From NCBI RefSeq assembly GCF_007990715.1, contig NZ_BJWY01000001.1:1-64000 (forward strand): a DNA stretch of 64,000 nucleotides. Reading direction: 5' to 3'. Below, in pieces: positions 53,936 through 62,503 of the stretch. The position numbers were made by a program, and so were the translations under genes. The notes beneath the pieces were generated by a model that searched no databases, was not told where the DNA came from, and was given only the letters and a program-made list of their open reading frames with translations. The first letter of the stretch is position 1. Each line of letters begins with the position of its first letter. Source of the DNA: Nocardia seriolae NBRC 15557 (GTDB taxonomy: Bacteria; Actinomycetota; Actinomycetes; Mycobacteriales; Mycobacteriaceae).

Positions 53936-55104
53936 CAGCGCAGGACGATGATCTCGGGGTCGGTGGGCGCGCGGTCGAGCAGGGTATCGGTGCGGGCCCG
54001 GAGGAATTTGTCGAAGAGTGCGGCCACGTAGCCGTGGACCAGGTTCGCGCCGCGGGCCGCGGGAATGACGCCGATATTGCGGCGGTCCACCGGGTGCGCG
54101 GCGTCGGGGATGAGCAGCGGCCGGTCGGTGAAGTCGTAGTGGGCCGAATCGCGCAGGGACAGTTGCCGTTTCCAGCCGGTGCCGACCCCGAAGAAGGCGT
54201 CCAGCGAGGGCCGGGCGTCGCCGACCTCCTCGATCTGCTGGCTGGTCAGCACCAGCACCGGGCGGTCCACGCCCGCGGTGGCGGCGCGGCCGAAGTCTCG
54301 ATCGACGCCGAGCTGCCCGTCCAGGTCGACGGCCGCGCCGATGCGGCGGTCGTCGTGCAGCGCCTCGACCGCGGTGTAGCCGCCGGAGGAGTGACCGACC
54401 ATGCCGACGTGGGCGAGGTCCAGGGCGTGCTCGAGCCCGGCGGGCAGGGCGCGCTGTTCGGCGTCCGGGTTGCCGCCCTGGGCAAGCACGGTCAGCGAGT
54501 CCAGCACGAAGCCGACATCGGGCAGCCGGGCGTCGATGTAGCGCTGACGCAACGCGGGCGCGAAACCCTCGGGCTGCGATTCGAATTGAGCCAGGCGACC
54601 GCCGGGGAACTCCACGGCGGGCGCGGTCTCGTAGGTGTGGTCGATGGTCACCACCACGTAGCCGCGGCTGGCCAGGTCCTCGGCCAGGCCGGTCCCGAGC
54701 AGGCGGGTGACGCCCGCGCCCGGCGAGTAGAGGATGACCGGATAACCGCCGCCCGCCAGCGCGGGCGCGTCGGAGTACGAATTGGTCAGCAGCCCCGGCA
54801 GTTCCACGCCGATCTGCTGTTCCAGGGCCGGGACCAGCTGGCTGGAGACGTAGTGCGCGCGCAGGTAGTGCTCGACATCGGCGGCCGGGTAGAACACCGA
54901 CACCATCAGCTCACGCGACCGGTCGGGATGGAACGGGTCGGGGCGGTTCCCGTCGACCAGGTGCAGAGTCGTTGTGCCGACCGGTATCTGGCCGCTGGGG
55001 CGTGGTAGCACGGTGATCCCGATCGGCCCGGCATGGGCGGCCGAGCCGGTCACGGTGAGCAGAGTGGCCGCCGTCGCGGCCGTGGCGATGAGTCGAGCGA
55101 TCAA
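53935..55104 (-). CDS. Secreted alpha/beta hydrolase (PAF-acetylhydrolase/lipase-like)
   Basis: A 389-aa exported hydrolase. The signal peptide (IARLIATAATAATLL) ends at GSAAHA. The nucleophile elbow is GMVGHSSGGYTA (Ser about 226), with the oxyanion region PVILYSPGAGVTRL; Asp and His appear in VDLDGQLG and DSAHYDFTD. It resembles PAF-acetylhydrolase-like and dienelactone hydrolases. TTG 55104 is the start: it overlaps the stop of the upstream membrane-protein gene (TTGA) and follows AGGGGAC. Confidence 0.85.
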   Translation of the reverse strand: MIARLIATAATAATLLTVTGSAAHAGPIGITVLPRPSGQIPVGTTTLHLVDGNRPDPFHPDRSRELMVSVFYPAADVEHYLRAHYVSSQLVPALEQQIGVELPGLLTNSYSDAPALAGGGYPVILYSPGAGVTRLLGTGLAEDLASRGYVVVTIDHTYETAPAVEFPGGRLAQFESQPEGFAPALRQRYIDARLPDVGFVLDSLTVLAQGGNPDAEQRALPAGLEHALDLAHVGMVGHSSGGYTAVEALHDDRRIGAAVDLDGQLGVDRDFGRAATAGVDRPVLVLTSQQIEEVGDARPSLDAFFGVGTGWKRQLSLRDSAHYDFTDRPLLIPDAAHPVDRRNIGVIPAARGANLVHGYVAALFDKFLRARTDTLLDRAPTDPEIIVLR

Positions 55105-55796
55105 CGATGTCCCCTGGAGACCGAAGCTGCCGCGACTACGAGTGCGTACCCGACGAAACCCGTACCGGCGCTGGTGATTGCGTAGATCAGCATGTGCCGG
55201 ACGCAATCGTAGAGGCTGATCCGCGCCACCGGATCGGTTCGGGCAAGGAGACCGGCTAGTAGGGCAATGCCGGTCAGCGACACCAGGATCCAGACGCGCC
55301 GGGGATCGGCGGGCGCGGGCCGGGCGCGGCGGTACCAGACCGCCAGACAGCCCGCGAGCAGCAGCATTCCGCCGATCGAGGAGACATAGCCGATCACGTT
55401 GTAGACCCGGTGCGGCCCGATCACCGACTCCCGCAACAGTTCCCAGTGCCGGACCGCGAGGCCGTCGGTGTGGGTGAAGGCATCCCAGACCAGGTGCGTC
55501 ACCGCGCCGATCAGCAGGGCGGCTACCGCACCCACCGGTCCGGGTCGGCTCATGGTGATCGCCTTCGCGAGCATCCCCTCCACACTCCGCCGCAGGGCCC
55601 AGGCGATGCCGACCAGGATCGCGCCCAGCAGGACGTCCACGGGCAATCCCGGCAGCGAATGCGTCAGCTCTCCGGTCACTCCGATCGGCAGGTAGTACGG
55701 CACATCCGGCGCGATACTCCCGGCGAACAGGCCCGGAAACCAGAGCGCCCGCCGCAGCGGCAGGACGGCGGCCGGATGCGCGAGCGTGAACGGCAC
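55101..55796 (-). CDS. DUF4184 integral membrane protein
   Basis: A 231-aa polytopic protein with about five to six helices. The N-terminus PFTLAHPAAVLPLRR and GSIAPDVPYYLP are the DUF4184 signature; GAVTHLVWDAFTH is a His/Asp motif shared with membrane metal-dependent hydrolases. The start is GTG 55796, with GGGGGG 8 bp upstream, preferred to TTG 55811. Coupled to the secreted hydrolase gene by the TTGA overlap. Activity unknown. Confidence 0.85.
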   Translation of the reverse strand: MPFTLAHPAAVLPLRRALWFPGLFAGSIAPDVPYYLPIGVTGELTHSLPGLPVDVLLGAILVGIAWALRRSVEGMLAKAITMSRPGPVGAVAALLIGAVTHLVWDAFTHTDGLAVRHWELLRESVIGPHRVYNVIGYVSSIGGMLLLAGCLAVWYRRARPAPADPRRVWILVSLTGIALLAGLLARTDPVARISLYDCVRHMLIYAITSAGTGFVGYALVVAAASVSRGHR

Positions 55797-55840
55797 GACT
55801 CGACCCCCCAAAGTGGTCTGTAGATCTTGCGTGGAATTGG

Positions 55841-55857
55841 CTATTCAGGAATGCCAT
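55841..55857. promoter_or_regulatory. Motif upstream of the PNPOx-family gene, shared with the MocR promoter
   Basis: CTATTCAGGAATGCCAT, 22 bp before the ATG at 55879. It matches CTATCAGAATGCCACT in front of the MocR gene with two single-base insertions. Candidate MocR target site. Confidence 0.35.
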
Positions 55858-55878
55858 TTCCCCCTCGAAACTGGAGTC

Positions 55879-56571
55879 ATGAGTGAGACAGCTTCGACCC
55901 GGACCCCATTGTCACCCACCCCGCGCAGCAGCCTCACCCGGTCCAAGGAGCGGGGCCGCACCGACCGCGCCGACCTGGACGCCATCCTCGACGCCGGCCT
56001 GCTCTGCCACCTGGGCGTCATCCTGCACGGCACCCCCGTGGTCCTTCCCACCATCTACGGCCGCGACGGCGACACCCTCTACCTGCACGGCTCCACCGGC
56101 TCCGGCAATATGCGCGCCGCCATGACCGGCGACGTCTCCCTCACGGTCACCCACGTCGACGGCATCGTCTACGCCCGCTCCGCCATGCACTTCTCCATGA
56201 ACTACCGCTCCGCCGTAATCCACGCCCGCCCAACCGAACTCACCGATCCCGACGAACGCATGCACGCCCTGCGCATCATCGTCGATCAGGCCGCCCCCGG
56301 CGCCTGGGACGCGGTCCGCTCCCCCAACAAGAAGGAAATGGCCGCCACCATGGTCCTGGCCGTGGACCTCACCGAAGCCTCGGTCAAGGTCCGCACCGGC
56401 GGCCCCCGCGACGACGCCGAGGACATCGCCACCGGCGGTGTCTGGGCGGGCGTACTGCCCATCCGCCAGGTCTTCGACGCCCCGATCCCGTCCGACGACC
56501 TGGACCCGGGCATCGAGGTCCCCGCCCATGTCCTGCAAAGGTGCAGCGACGCCGTGCCCGCCGCTATTTGA
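55879..56571 (+). CDS. Pyridoxamine 5'-phosphate oxidase-family flavin-binding protein (NimA-like)
   Basis: A 230-aa split-barrel flavoprotein: LDAILDAGLLCHLGVILHGTP and VVLPTIYGRDGDTLYLHGSTGS are the FMN-binding strands of the PNPOx/nitroreductase-like (NimA) group. Usually a flavin- or F420-linked reductase of unknown substrate. ATG 55879 follows GGAG. Its stop overlaps the convergent glycosylase gene by 8 bp. Possibly controlled by the MocR regulator 2 kb away. Confidence 0.88.
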   Translation: MSETASTRTPLSPTPRSSLTRSKERGRTDRADLDAILDAGLLCHLGVILHGTPVVLPTIYGRDGDTLYLHGSTGSGNMRAAMTGDVSLTVTHVDGIVYARSAMHFSMNYRSAVIHARPTELTDPDERMHALRIIVDQAAPGAWDAVRSPNKKEMAATMVLAVDLTEASVKVRTGGPRDDAEDIATGGVWAGVLPIRQVFDAPIPSDDLDPGIEVPAHVLQRCSDAVPAAI

Positions 56572-57430
56572 GCAGGCGGGACATGCGGCGGTCAGCGAGG
56601 ATCTTGCCGCCGGTCTGGCAGGTGGGGCAGTACTGGAAGGACTTGTCGGCGTAGGAGACTTCGCGGACGGTGTCGCCGCAGACGGGGCAGGGTAGGCCGG
56701 TGCGGGCGTGAACCTGGAAGCCGGAACGTTTTTCGCCCTTGAGGCGGGCGGCGTCTTGGCCCACCGAGCGCTGGATGGCGTCGGAGAGGCTGGCTCGCAT
56801 GGCGGAGTAGAGGCGGGCCAGCTGTTCGGCGTCGAGGGTGCCGGAGTTGGCGAAGGGGGAAAGCTTTGCGGTGTGCAGGATTTCATCGGAGTAGGCATTG
56901 CCGATGCCCGCGAGCAGGGTCTGGTCGGTGAGGGCGTTCTTCACACGTTGCGAGGTGCCGTGCAGGATCTCGGCGAATTCCGGTTCGCTCACCGCCAGGG
57001 CGTCCGGCCCCAGCCGGGCGATGCCGGGCACCGAGAGCGGGTCGGCGGTGACCCACACCGCCAACCGCTTCTTGGTGCCCGCCTCGGTGAGATCGAATGC
57101 GGGCGTGGACCCCTCGGGGGTGAAGAAGTGCACCCGCAGCGCCAGCGGCCCCTTACCCGGTTTCGGCGGATTGGCTCCCGGTTCGTCGATCCACCGCAGC
57201 CAGCCGCCCCGCGACAGGTGGGTGATCAACCACAGCCCGTCGCAATCCATTCCGAGATGCTTGCCCCAGTGCCCCACCCCGGTCACGTCACGCCCCTGCA
57301 GCGCGGTCACCGGCGGATCGAAGGTCTTCAGCACACTCAGCGCCGCCACATCGACCCGCCCCACGACCGCGCCCACCGCATGCTCGGCCAGAAACTGCTC
57401 GAGCGCCACGATTTCCGGTAATTCGGGCAC
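56564..57430 (-). CDS. Fpg/Nei-family DNA glycosylase
   Basis: A 288-aa bifunctional base-excision repair glycosylase. It begins (M)PELPEIVALEQFL, giving the catalytic Pro2 and Glu3; the helix-two-turn-helix is QRVKNALTDQTLLAGIGNAYSDEILH, and the C-terminal zinc finger has CPVCG and CPTC. The insertion GKHLGM supplies the catalytic Lys. It could be Fpg (8-oxoG) or Nei (oxidised pyrimidines). The start is GTG 57430, with a damage-promoter-like motif 6 bp upstream. Confidence 0.93.
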   Translation of the reverse strand: MPELPEIVALEQFLAEHAVGAVVGRVDVAALSVLKTFDPPVTALQGRDVTGVGHWGKHLGMDCDGLWLITHLSRGGWLRWIDEPGANPPKPGKGPLALRVHFFTPEGSTPAFDLTEAGTKKRLAVWVTADPLSVPGIARLGPDALAVSEPEFAEILHGTSQRVKNALTDQTLLAGIGNAYSDEILHTAKLSPFANSGTLDAEQLARLYSAMRASLSDAIQRSVGQDAARLKGEKRSGFQVHARTGLPCPVCGDTVREVSYADKSFQYCPTCQTGGKILADRRMSRLLK

Positions 57431-57436
57431 CCCCGC

Positions 57437-57459
57437 AGCCTACCGACCAGGACCGACAC
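57437..57459 (-). promoter_or_regulatory. RecA-NDp-like promoter of the Fpg/Nei gene
   Basis: On the minus strand GTGTCGGTC-N8-TAGGCT, two mismatches to TTGTCRGTG-N8-TANNNT with exact spacing. The -10 lies 6 bp before the GTG, so the gene would be leaderless. Confidence 0.5.
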
Positions 57460-57487
57460 TGTCCTTCTACCGGCGGGGCGAGTCAGC

Positions 57488-57841
57488 TCAGGCGGGCTGC
57501 CACAGCTCGATCCGGTTACCCGCGGGGTCGGTGACCCAGCCGAAGCGGCCGATGCCGTCCACGTCCTGGGTTTCGTCGGCGACGTCGGCGCCCTTGGCGC
57601 GCAATTGCGCGAGCATGGCGTCGAGGTCGCGGACCCGGAAGTTGAGCATGGTCTGCTGGGTGCGGGATCCGAAGTAGTCGGTATCGGACTCGAAGGTGGC
57701 GAACACGGTCGGTCCGGCTTGCTGCTGCCAGAGACCGTGTTCGTCGCCGTCGAGACCCAGGCAGTCGCGATACCAAACGCCCAGGGCCTCGGGGTCGGCG
57801 GCGCGCAGGAAATAGCCGCCGATGCCGAGCACTCGTTCCAT
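57488..57841 (-). CDS. Single-domain VOC protein
   Basis: A 117-aa glyoxalase/bleomycin-resistance-fold protein: GYFLRAADPEALGVWYRDCLGL at the start, TMLNFRVRDLDAMLAQLRAKG in the middle, and the C-terminal WVTDPAGNRIELWQP metal-site strand. Acts as a homodimer in relatives; substrate unknown. Confidence 0.87.
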   Translation of the reverse strand: MERVLGIGGYFLRAADPEALGVWYRDCLGLDGDEHGLWQQQAGPTVFATFESDTDYFGSRTQQTMLNFRVRDLDAMLAQLRAKGADVADETQDVDGIGRFGWVTDPAGNRIELWQPA

Positions 57842-57992
57842 GCGGTCATTCTGCCTCGGGCTTGGTGTGGGTGCCGCGGAAGCTCACCCCGCTGGGGCCG
57901 TAGCCTCGCCGACCCCATCGCGGCCCTGCGGCAGTGGACCGAGCAGCACATCAACGAGATCGAACGCGCCCGCGCGGCCCGCGAGTGAATCG

Positions 57993-58757
57993 CTACAGCC
58001 CCCGGCGCAGCAGATAGATGTCCATGATCCAGCCCTTGGCCTCGCGCAGTGCGGCGCGGCGGCGCTGGATCCGGCCCTCGACCACCCGCAGCGGGCCCTC
58101 GACAATGACCTCGTCCGGCATGCCGAGGTAGGCGCCCCACCAGATATGGATGTCGTCGCCGGGGACCTGGCTGAACGAGCAGTCCCCGTCCAGCATCACC
58201 AGCGTGGACTGCCCGTCGGCCAAGCCCTCCTCGCGCAGCTTGCGGCCCGTGGTGATGTGGACCGGTTCGCCGATCTCGTGCAGCACGATGCGATGCGCCG
58301 CGGCCAGCGCCTGCACGCTGGTGATGCCCGGAATCACCTCGCAATCGAAGGAGATTCGATCCCGTTCCAGTACCCGCTCCACAATGCGCAGCGTGCTGTC
58401 GTACAGCGCCGGGTCGCCCCACACCAGAATGCCGCCCACGCCGTCGGTTTCGGTGAAGGCCCGTTCCAGCAGTTCGGCCCGCGCCTCGTGCCAGTCGGCG
58501 ACCGCGCCCTGGTAGGCGGCGTCCGCGCCGCTGCCCGGCACGCTGCGGTCGCGCGGCGGGTCGAGGATCTCCACGATCGTGTGCGGCTGGGTCGCGTGCT
58601 CGGCGAGGATGGTGGCGCGCACGTCCATCAGTTCCTGCTTGTCGGCCCCCTTGCCGATGACGAAGAACACGTCTACCTGGCGCATTGCCTTGACGGCCTG
58701 CACCGTCACCTGGTCCGGGTCCCCCGCCCCGATTCCGATCACAAACAGTTTCCGCAC
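57993..58757 (-). CDS. cobF: Precorrin-6A synthase (deacetylating)
   Basis: A 254-aa SAM-dependent methyltransferase of the cobalamin pathway. The tetrapyrrole-methylase signature GIGAGDPDQVTVQAV opens the protein; VWGDPALYDSTLRI and EVIPGITSVQALAAAH follow. CobF methylates C-1 of precorrin-5 with loss of acetate in the aerobic route. No other cob gene and no cobalamin riboswitch are seen nearby. The start is GTG 58757; the divergent thyA gene is 45 bp away across a direct repeat. Confidence 0.93.
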   Translation of the reverse strand: MRKLFVIGIGAGDPDQVTVQAVKAMRQVDVFFVIGKGADKQELMDVRATILAEHATQPHTIVEILDPPRDRSVPGSGADAAYQGAVADWHEARAELLERAFTETDGVGGILVWGDPALYDSTLRIVERVLERDRISFDCEVIPGITSVQALAAAHRIVLHEIGEPVHITTGRKLREEGLADGQSTLVMLDGDCSFSQVPGDDIHIWWGAYLGMPDEVIVEGPLRVVEGRIQRRRAALREAKGWIMDIYLLRRGL

Positions 58758-58801
58758 GGTGGGTAACTTTGCCAGGCCACCCGGTGGGTAAGGTTGCCAG
58801 G
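58758..58801. repeat. 19-bp direct repeat between cobF and thyA
   Basis: GGTGGGTAACTTTGCCAGG (58758-58776) and GGTGGGTAAGGTTGCCAGG (58783-58801), 17 of 19 identical, with 6 bp between. It fills the whole space between the divergent start codons and contains the thyA -10 (TAAGGT at 58789-58794). Possible regulator site or small duplication. Confidence 0.75.
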
Positions 58802-58802
58802 C

Positions 58803-59609
58803 GTGGAGAGCGCTCGAGATACCCAATACGAGGACCTGCTCCGACTGGTGCTGGAGTCCGGCACCCCCAAGGCGGATCGGACCGGAACCGGCACCCGCAG
58901 CATCTTCGGCCATCAGCTGCGATATGACCTGTCGCAGGGCTTTCCGCTGATCACCACCAAGAAGGTGCATCTCAAGTCGATCGTCTACGAGCTGCTGTGG
59001 TTCCTGCGCGGCGACTCCAATGTGAAGTGGTTGCAGGACAACGGCGTCACCATCTGGGACGAATGGGCCGACGCGAACGGCGAATTGGGCCCGTTCTACG
59101 GCGTGCAGTGGCGGTCCTGGCCGACCCCGGACGGCACCCACATCGATCAGATCTCGCAGGTGCTGCAGACGCTGCGCACCGATCCGGATTCGCGCCGCAT
59201 CATCGTCTCGGCGTGGAACGTCTCGGAGCTGGACAGGATGGCGCTGGCCCCCTGCCACGCCTTCTTCCAGTTCTACGTGGCCGATGGCAAGCTGTCGTGC
59301 CAGCTGTATCAGCGCAGCGCCGACCTGTTCCTGGGCGTGCCGTTCAATATCGCCAGCTACGCGCTGCTGACCCACATGGTGGCGCAGCAGACCGAACTGC
59401 TGCCGGGTGAATTCATCTGGACCGGCGGCGACGTGCACATCTACGACAATCACGTGGAGCAGGTGCGCGAGCAGCTGACCCGCGAGCCGTACCCGTTCCC
59501 GAAGCTGCACCTGCGGCCCGCGCCGACGTTGTTCGACTACGCGTATGAGGACGTGGAAATCCAGCGGTACCAGCACCATCCGGCGATCAAGGCGCCCGTC
59601 GCCGTATGA
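58803..59609 (+). CDS. thyA: Thymidylate synthase (ThyA)
   Basis: A 268-aa dUMP-methylating enzyme. The catalytic Cys is in [12 protein letters not shown] (about 148); the folate/dUMP motif [20 protein letters not shown] and the phosphate-binding [12 protein letters not shown] are intact. GTG 58803 is preferred to TTG 58794, because TAAGGT at 58789-58794 is an excellent leaderless -10. The stop overlaps the dfrA start (ATGA), so the two enzymes of the dTMP cycle are made together. Confidence 0.96.
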   Translation: MESARDTQYEDLLRLVLESGTPKADRTGTGTRSIFGHQLRYDLSQGFPLITTKKVHLKSIVYELLWFLRGDSNVKWLQDNGVTIWDEWADANGELGPFYGVQWRSWPTPDGTHIDQISQVLQTLRTDPDSRRIIVSAWNVSELDRMALAPCHAFFQFYVADGKLSCQLYQRSADLFLGVPFNIASYALLTHMVAQQTELLPGEFIWTGGDVHIYDNHVEQVREQLTREPYPFPKLHLRPAPTLFDYAYEDVEIQRYQHHPAIKAPVAV

Positions 59610-60109
59610 GCCGCACGATCGGGCTGATCTGGGCGCAGACGCCGAAGGGAATCATCGGGCGGGACAACACCATCCCGTGGCGGGTGCCCGAGGACATGGC
59701 GCACTTCAAGGACGTCACCCTGGGGCATCCGGTGGTGATGGGCCGCAAGACCTGGGATTCGCTGCCCGCGCGATTCCGGCCGCTGGCGGGTCGCCGCAAT
59801 ATCGTCGTGACCCGGCAGGCCGACTGGTCGGCCGACGGTGCGGAGCGGGCGGGGTCGCTGACCGAGGCGCTGGAACTGGTCGGCGATTTCTCGGTGTGGA
59901 TCATGGGTGGCGGTGAGATCTACCGCGCGGCAATGCCTTTGGCCACCGAATTGGTGGTCACGGAGGTCGACGCGGATATCGACGGCGACACCTTCGCCCC
60001 CGACATCGACCCGGCCTGGCGCGCCGACGAGAACGCCTGGCTGGAGTCGACGAGCGGTCTGCGCTACCGCTTCCGCCGTTATCGCCGCGTTTCCCCGGGG
60101 TTGCGGTAA
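59606..60109 (+). CDS. dfrA: Dihydrofolate reductase
   Basis: A 167-aa [25 protein letters not shown] opening, catalytic Asp in [18 protein letters not shown]-binding [11 protein letters not shown] and [12 protein letters not shown]. It regenerates THF used by ThyA. Coupled to thyA by the ATGA overlap. Confidence 0.96.
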   Translation: MSRTIGLIWAQTPKGIIGRDNTIPWRVPEDMAHFKDVTLGHPVVMGRKTWDSLPARFRPLAGRRNIVVTRQADWSADGAERAGSLTEALELVGDFSVWIMGGGEIYRAAMPLATELVVTEVDADIDGDTFAPDIDPAWRADENAWLESTSGLRYRFRRYRRVSPGLR

Positions 60110-60222
60110 GTCCGATAACGCCGCCATCCCAGGTCCGGCAATTCCTGCACACGCGCCTCGAAACCGCGGATCGGTCCGGTCGCGTCCGGCATACTCAGCG
60201 ATACTCCGGCGAAAGGCAGTCC

Positions 60223-60549
60223 ATGGACAAGAAATCGCTGACCGCGGTCGCTCGCCAGCAGTTGAAGCTGGCGGCCACGGCCTCGAGCGGACGCAGTTCG
60301 GTGACCATCTACGGCGGCCACACCCACAGCCTGCGCCAGACGGTGATCGCCATGACGGCCGGACAGACCCTGGCCGAGCATGAGAATCCCGGCGAGGCCA
60401 CCCTCGTCGTACTGAGCGGGGTGCTCACCCTGATCAGCGGCACCAATGAGTGGAAGGGTTCGGCGGGCGACCTGATTGTGATCCCCAACGCCCGCCACAG
60501 CGTGAAGGCCATCGATGACGTGGCGTTTCTGCTGACCGTGGCCAAGTAG
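60223..60549 (+). CDS. Small cupin-domain protein
   Basis: A 108-aa single cupin. LAEHENPGEATLVVLSGVLTLISG is cupin motif 1 with one His and Glu; GSAGDLIVIPNARHSV is motif 2 with the last His. Such small cupins may bind a metal or act as sensors. A weak AAAGG precedes the ATG. No operon partner. Confidence 0.85.
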   Translation: MDKKSLTAVARQQLKLAATASSGRSSVTIYGGHTHSLRQTVIAMTAGQTLAEHENPGEATLVVLSGVLTLISGTNEWKGSAGDLIVIPNARHSVKAIDDVAFLLTVAK

Positions 60550-60611
60550 CGCGACCGCCTCGGGGCCACCGGGCGATTCGGTTGTCGGGGTCGGGGCATA
60601 GGCTGTTGATC

Positions 60612-61709
60612 ATGGGTGAGCCACAGCCGATCCTCGACCCGCTCACGCCGGCCGCGCTTTTCCTCGTCGCCACGGTCGACGAGGGTGGCGAGGCGGTGGT
60701 GCGGGATTTGCTCGCAGATCTGCCCGGATTGCGGCGTTCCGTCGGATTCCGGGTTCCCGGTTCGGGTCTCGCGTGCATCACCAGCATCGGGTCCGCGGCC
60801 TGGGACCGCCTGTTCTCCGGTCCGAAACCCGCACGGCTGCACGAGTTTCCGGAATTCGCGGGCGAGCGGCATCGGGCCCCGGCCACACCGGGCGATCTGC
60901 TCTTCCACATCAAGTCCGAAACCCAGGACGCCTGTTTCGAATTGGCGATGAAGATCTCCGAGCGGCTGGCCGGGGCGGCCACCATCGTCGATCAGACGGT
61001 CGGGTTCCGCTACTTCGAGCAGCGCGATCTGCTCGGCTTCGTGGACGGCACCGAGAATCCCGAGGGCCCGCTCGCCGCCACCGCCGCGCTGGTGGGTGAA
61101 GAGGATCCCGAATTCGCCGGTGGCAGTTACGTGATCGTGCAGAAGTACCTGCACGATCTGGGCGGGTGGAAGGCGCTGTCCACCACCGAGCAGGAAAAGG
61201 TCATCGGGCGCACCAAGCTCGACGACTTCGAGCTGTCCGACGATGACAAGCCCGCGAATTCGCATGTGGCCGTGAACGATCAGGCGATCAACGGCAATAT
61301 CGTGCGCGCCAATATGCCGTTCGGCTCGGTCCAGGACGGCGAATTCGGCACCTATTACATCGCTTACGCCGACGACCCGGCCATTACCGAGAACATGCTG
61401 ACCCGAATGTTCCTGGGCAGCACCGACGCCGCCTACGACCGCATCCTGGATTTCTCCACCGCGGTGACCGGTACTTCGTTCTTCGCCCCGCATGCAGGGT
61501 TTTTCGACGCACTACCGGACTCGCCCGCAGCGTCCGCGGCCCGGCTCGATTCTGGACTGACGGAGCGGGGGAGCGAAGCGGAGGAGCGGAGGAGGGAAGA
61601 ATCGAGCTTGCAGGGCCGTGGACAGCCGGAGCGAAGCGGAGGCAAATTAGACACCGTGTCCGGGGACGGTTCCCTGGGTATCGGGACGCTGAGAAGGAGT
61701 AACGCATGA
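60612..61709 (+). CDS. dyp: DyP-type haem peroxidase with encapsulin-targeting tail
   Basis: A 365-aa DyP peroxidase. Distal-pocket Asp D145 (GFVDGTENPEG), proximal haem ligand H218 (NSHVAVND) and R232 (IVRANMPFG) are present. After the domain (ending about 300) comes a charged linker, then the encapsulin cargo-loading peptide GDGSLGIGTLRR (351-362), which docks cargo inside the shell. Residues about 307-346 are encoded by a copy of the dispersed repeat (61532-61648), read in frame. ATG 60612 is leaderless (TAGGCT at 60599-60604). The stop overlaps the encapsulin start (ATGA). Confidence 0.95.
   Translation: MGEPQPILDPLTPAALFLVATVDEGGEAVVRDLLADLPGLRRSVGFRVPGSGLACITSIGSAAWDRLFSGPKPARLHEFPEFAGERHRAPATPGDLLFHIKSETQDACFELAMKISERLAGAATIVDQTVGFRYFEQRDLLGFVDGTENPEGPLAATAALVGEEDPEFAGGSYVIVQKYLHDLGGWKALSTTEQEKVIGRTKLDDFELSDDDKPANSHVAVNDQAINGNIVRANMPFGSVQDGEFGTYYIAYADDPAITENMLTRMFLGSTDAAYDRILDFSTAVTGTSFFAPHAGFFDALPDSPAASAARLDSGLTERGSEAEERRREESSLQGRGQPERSGGKLDTVSGDGSLGIGTLRRSNA
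61532..61648 (+). repeat. Structured dispersed repeat, copy 2 (inside dyp)
   Basis: About 117 bp. Inner arms 61544-61553 (GCTCGATTCT) and 61598-61607 are perfect complements; outer arms 61532-61542 and 61613-61623 pair with one mismatch, with a 5-base bulge (61608-61612) at the same place as in copy 1. The loop is nearly identical to copy 1 while the stem sequence differs. The element is translated as the DyP linker without a stop or frame change. Confidence 0.88.
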
Positions 61710-62503
61710 ACAACCTGCATCGCGAACTCGCGCCCATCACCTCCGAGGCCTGGTCGGCCATCGAGGAGGAGGCGACGCGAACCTTCAAGCGGCACATCGC
61801 CGGTCGCCGCGTGGTGGACCTGTCGGGTCCGCACGGCACCGGCTTCTCCGCGGTCGGGCTGGGCCGCACCGCCGCCATCAACTCCCCCGGTGACGGCGTG
61901 CAGGCCCGCCAGCGCGTGGTACTGCCGCTGATCGAGTTGCGGGTGCCGTTCACGCTGACCCGCGAGGAACTCGACAATGTGGAGCGCGGGGCCCGCGACA
62001 CCGATCTGGACGCGGTCAAGGAGGCCGCCAAGAAGATCGCCTTCGCCGAGGACCGCGCCATTTTCGAGGGCTATCCCGCGGCCGGTATCACCGGTATCCG
62101 GGCCTCCACCTCGTGCGAGCCGGTGAAGCTGCCGGGCGATCCGCGCCTGGCGCCGGAGGCGGTCGCGCAGGCGCTGAGCAAGCTGCGCCTGGCCGGTGTG
62201 GGCGACCCGTACTCGGTGCTGCTGTCGGCCGACCTGTTCACCGCGGTGAGCGAGACCTCCGACCACGGGCACCCGATCCGCACGCACATCGAGCGGCTCA
62301 TCGACGGCGACATCATCTGGGCCCCGGCCATCGACGGCGCGTTCGTACTGTCCACGCGCGGTGGCGATTTCGATCTCCAGCTGGGTCAGGACCTGTCGAT
62401 CGGCTACCTCTCGCACGATGCCCAGTCGGTGCAGCTGTACTTCCAGGAGAGCCTGACGTTCCTGGTGTACACGGCGGAGGCGGCGGTCGCGCTCGAGGCG
62501 TGA
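61706..62503 (+). CDS. enc: Family 1 encapsulin shell protein
   Basis: A 265-aa HK97-fold shell protein (Cfp29/linocin M18 family). It begins MNNLHRELAPITSEAW and ends QLYFQESLTFLVYTAEAAVALE, both classical; SIGYLSHDAQSV lies just before. Sixty copies usually build a 24-nm shell. With DyP as cargo it should form a peroxidase nanocompartment, as reported for mycobacterial Cfp29. Coupled to dyp by the ATGA overlap, behind AGAAGGAG. Confidence 0.97.
   Translation: MNNLHRELAPITSEAWSAIEEEATRTFKRHIAGRRVVDLSGPHGTGFSAVGLGRTAAINSPGDGVQARQRVVLPLIELRVPFTLTREELDNVERGARDTDLDAVKEAAKKIAFAEDRAIFEGYPAAGITGIRASTSCEPVKLPGDPRLAPEAVAQALSKLRLAGVGDPYSVLLSADLFTAVSETSDHGHPIRTHIERLIDGDIIWAPAIDGAFVLSTRGGDFDLQLGQDLSIGYLSHDAQSVQLYFQESLTFLVYTAEAAVALEA

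Noticed and set aside
57842..57988. Short gene or gene remnant ending at 57988 (EQHINEIERARAARE-like end)
   Set aside because: The last 25 codons look protein-like, but no start, ribosome site or family match could be found; not enough to call.
58758..58802. Cobalamin riboswitch controlling cobF
   Set aside because: The gap is only 45 bp and lacks the B12-box.
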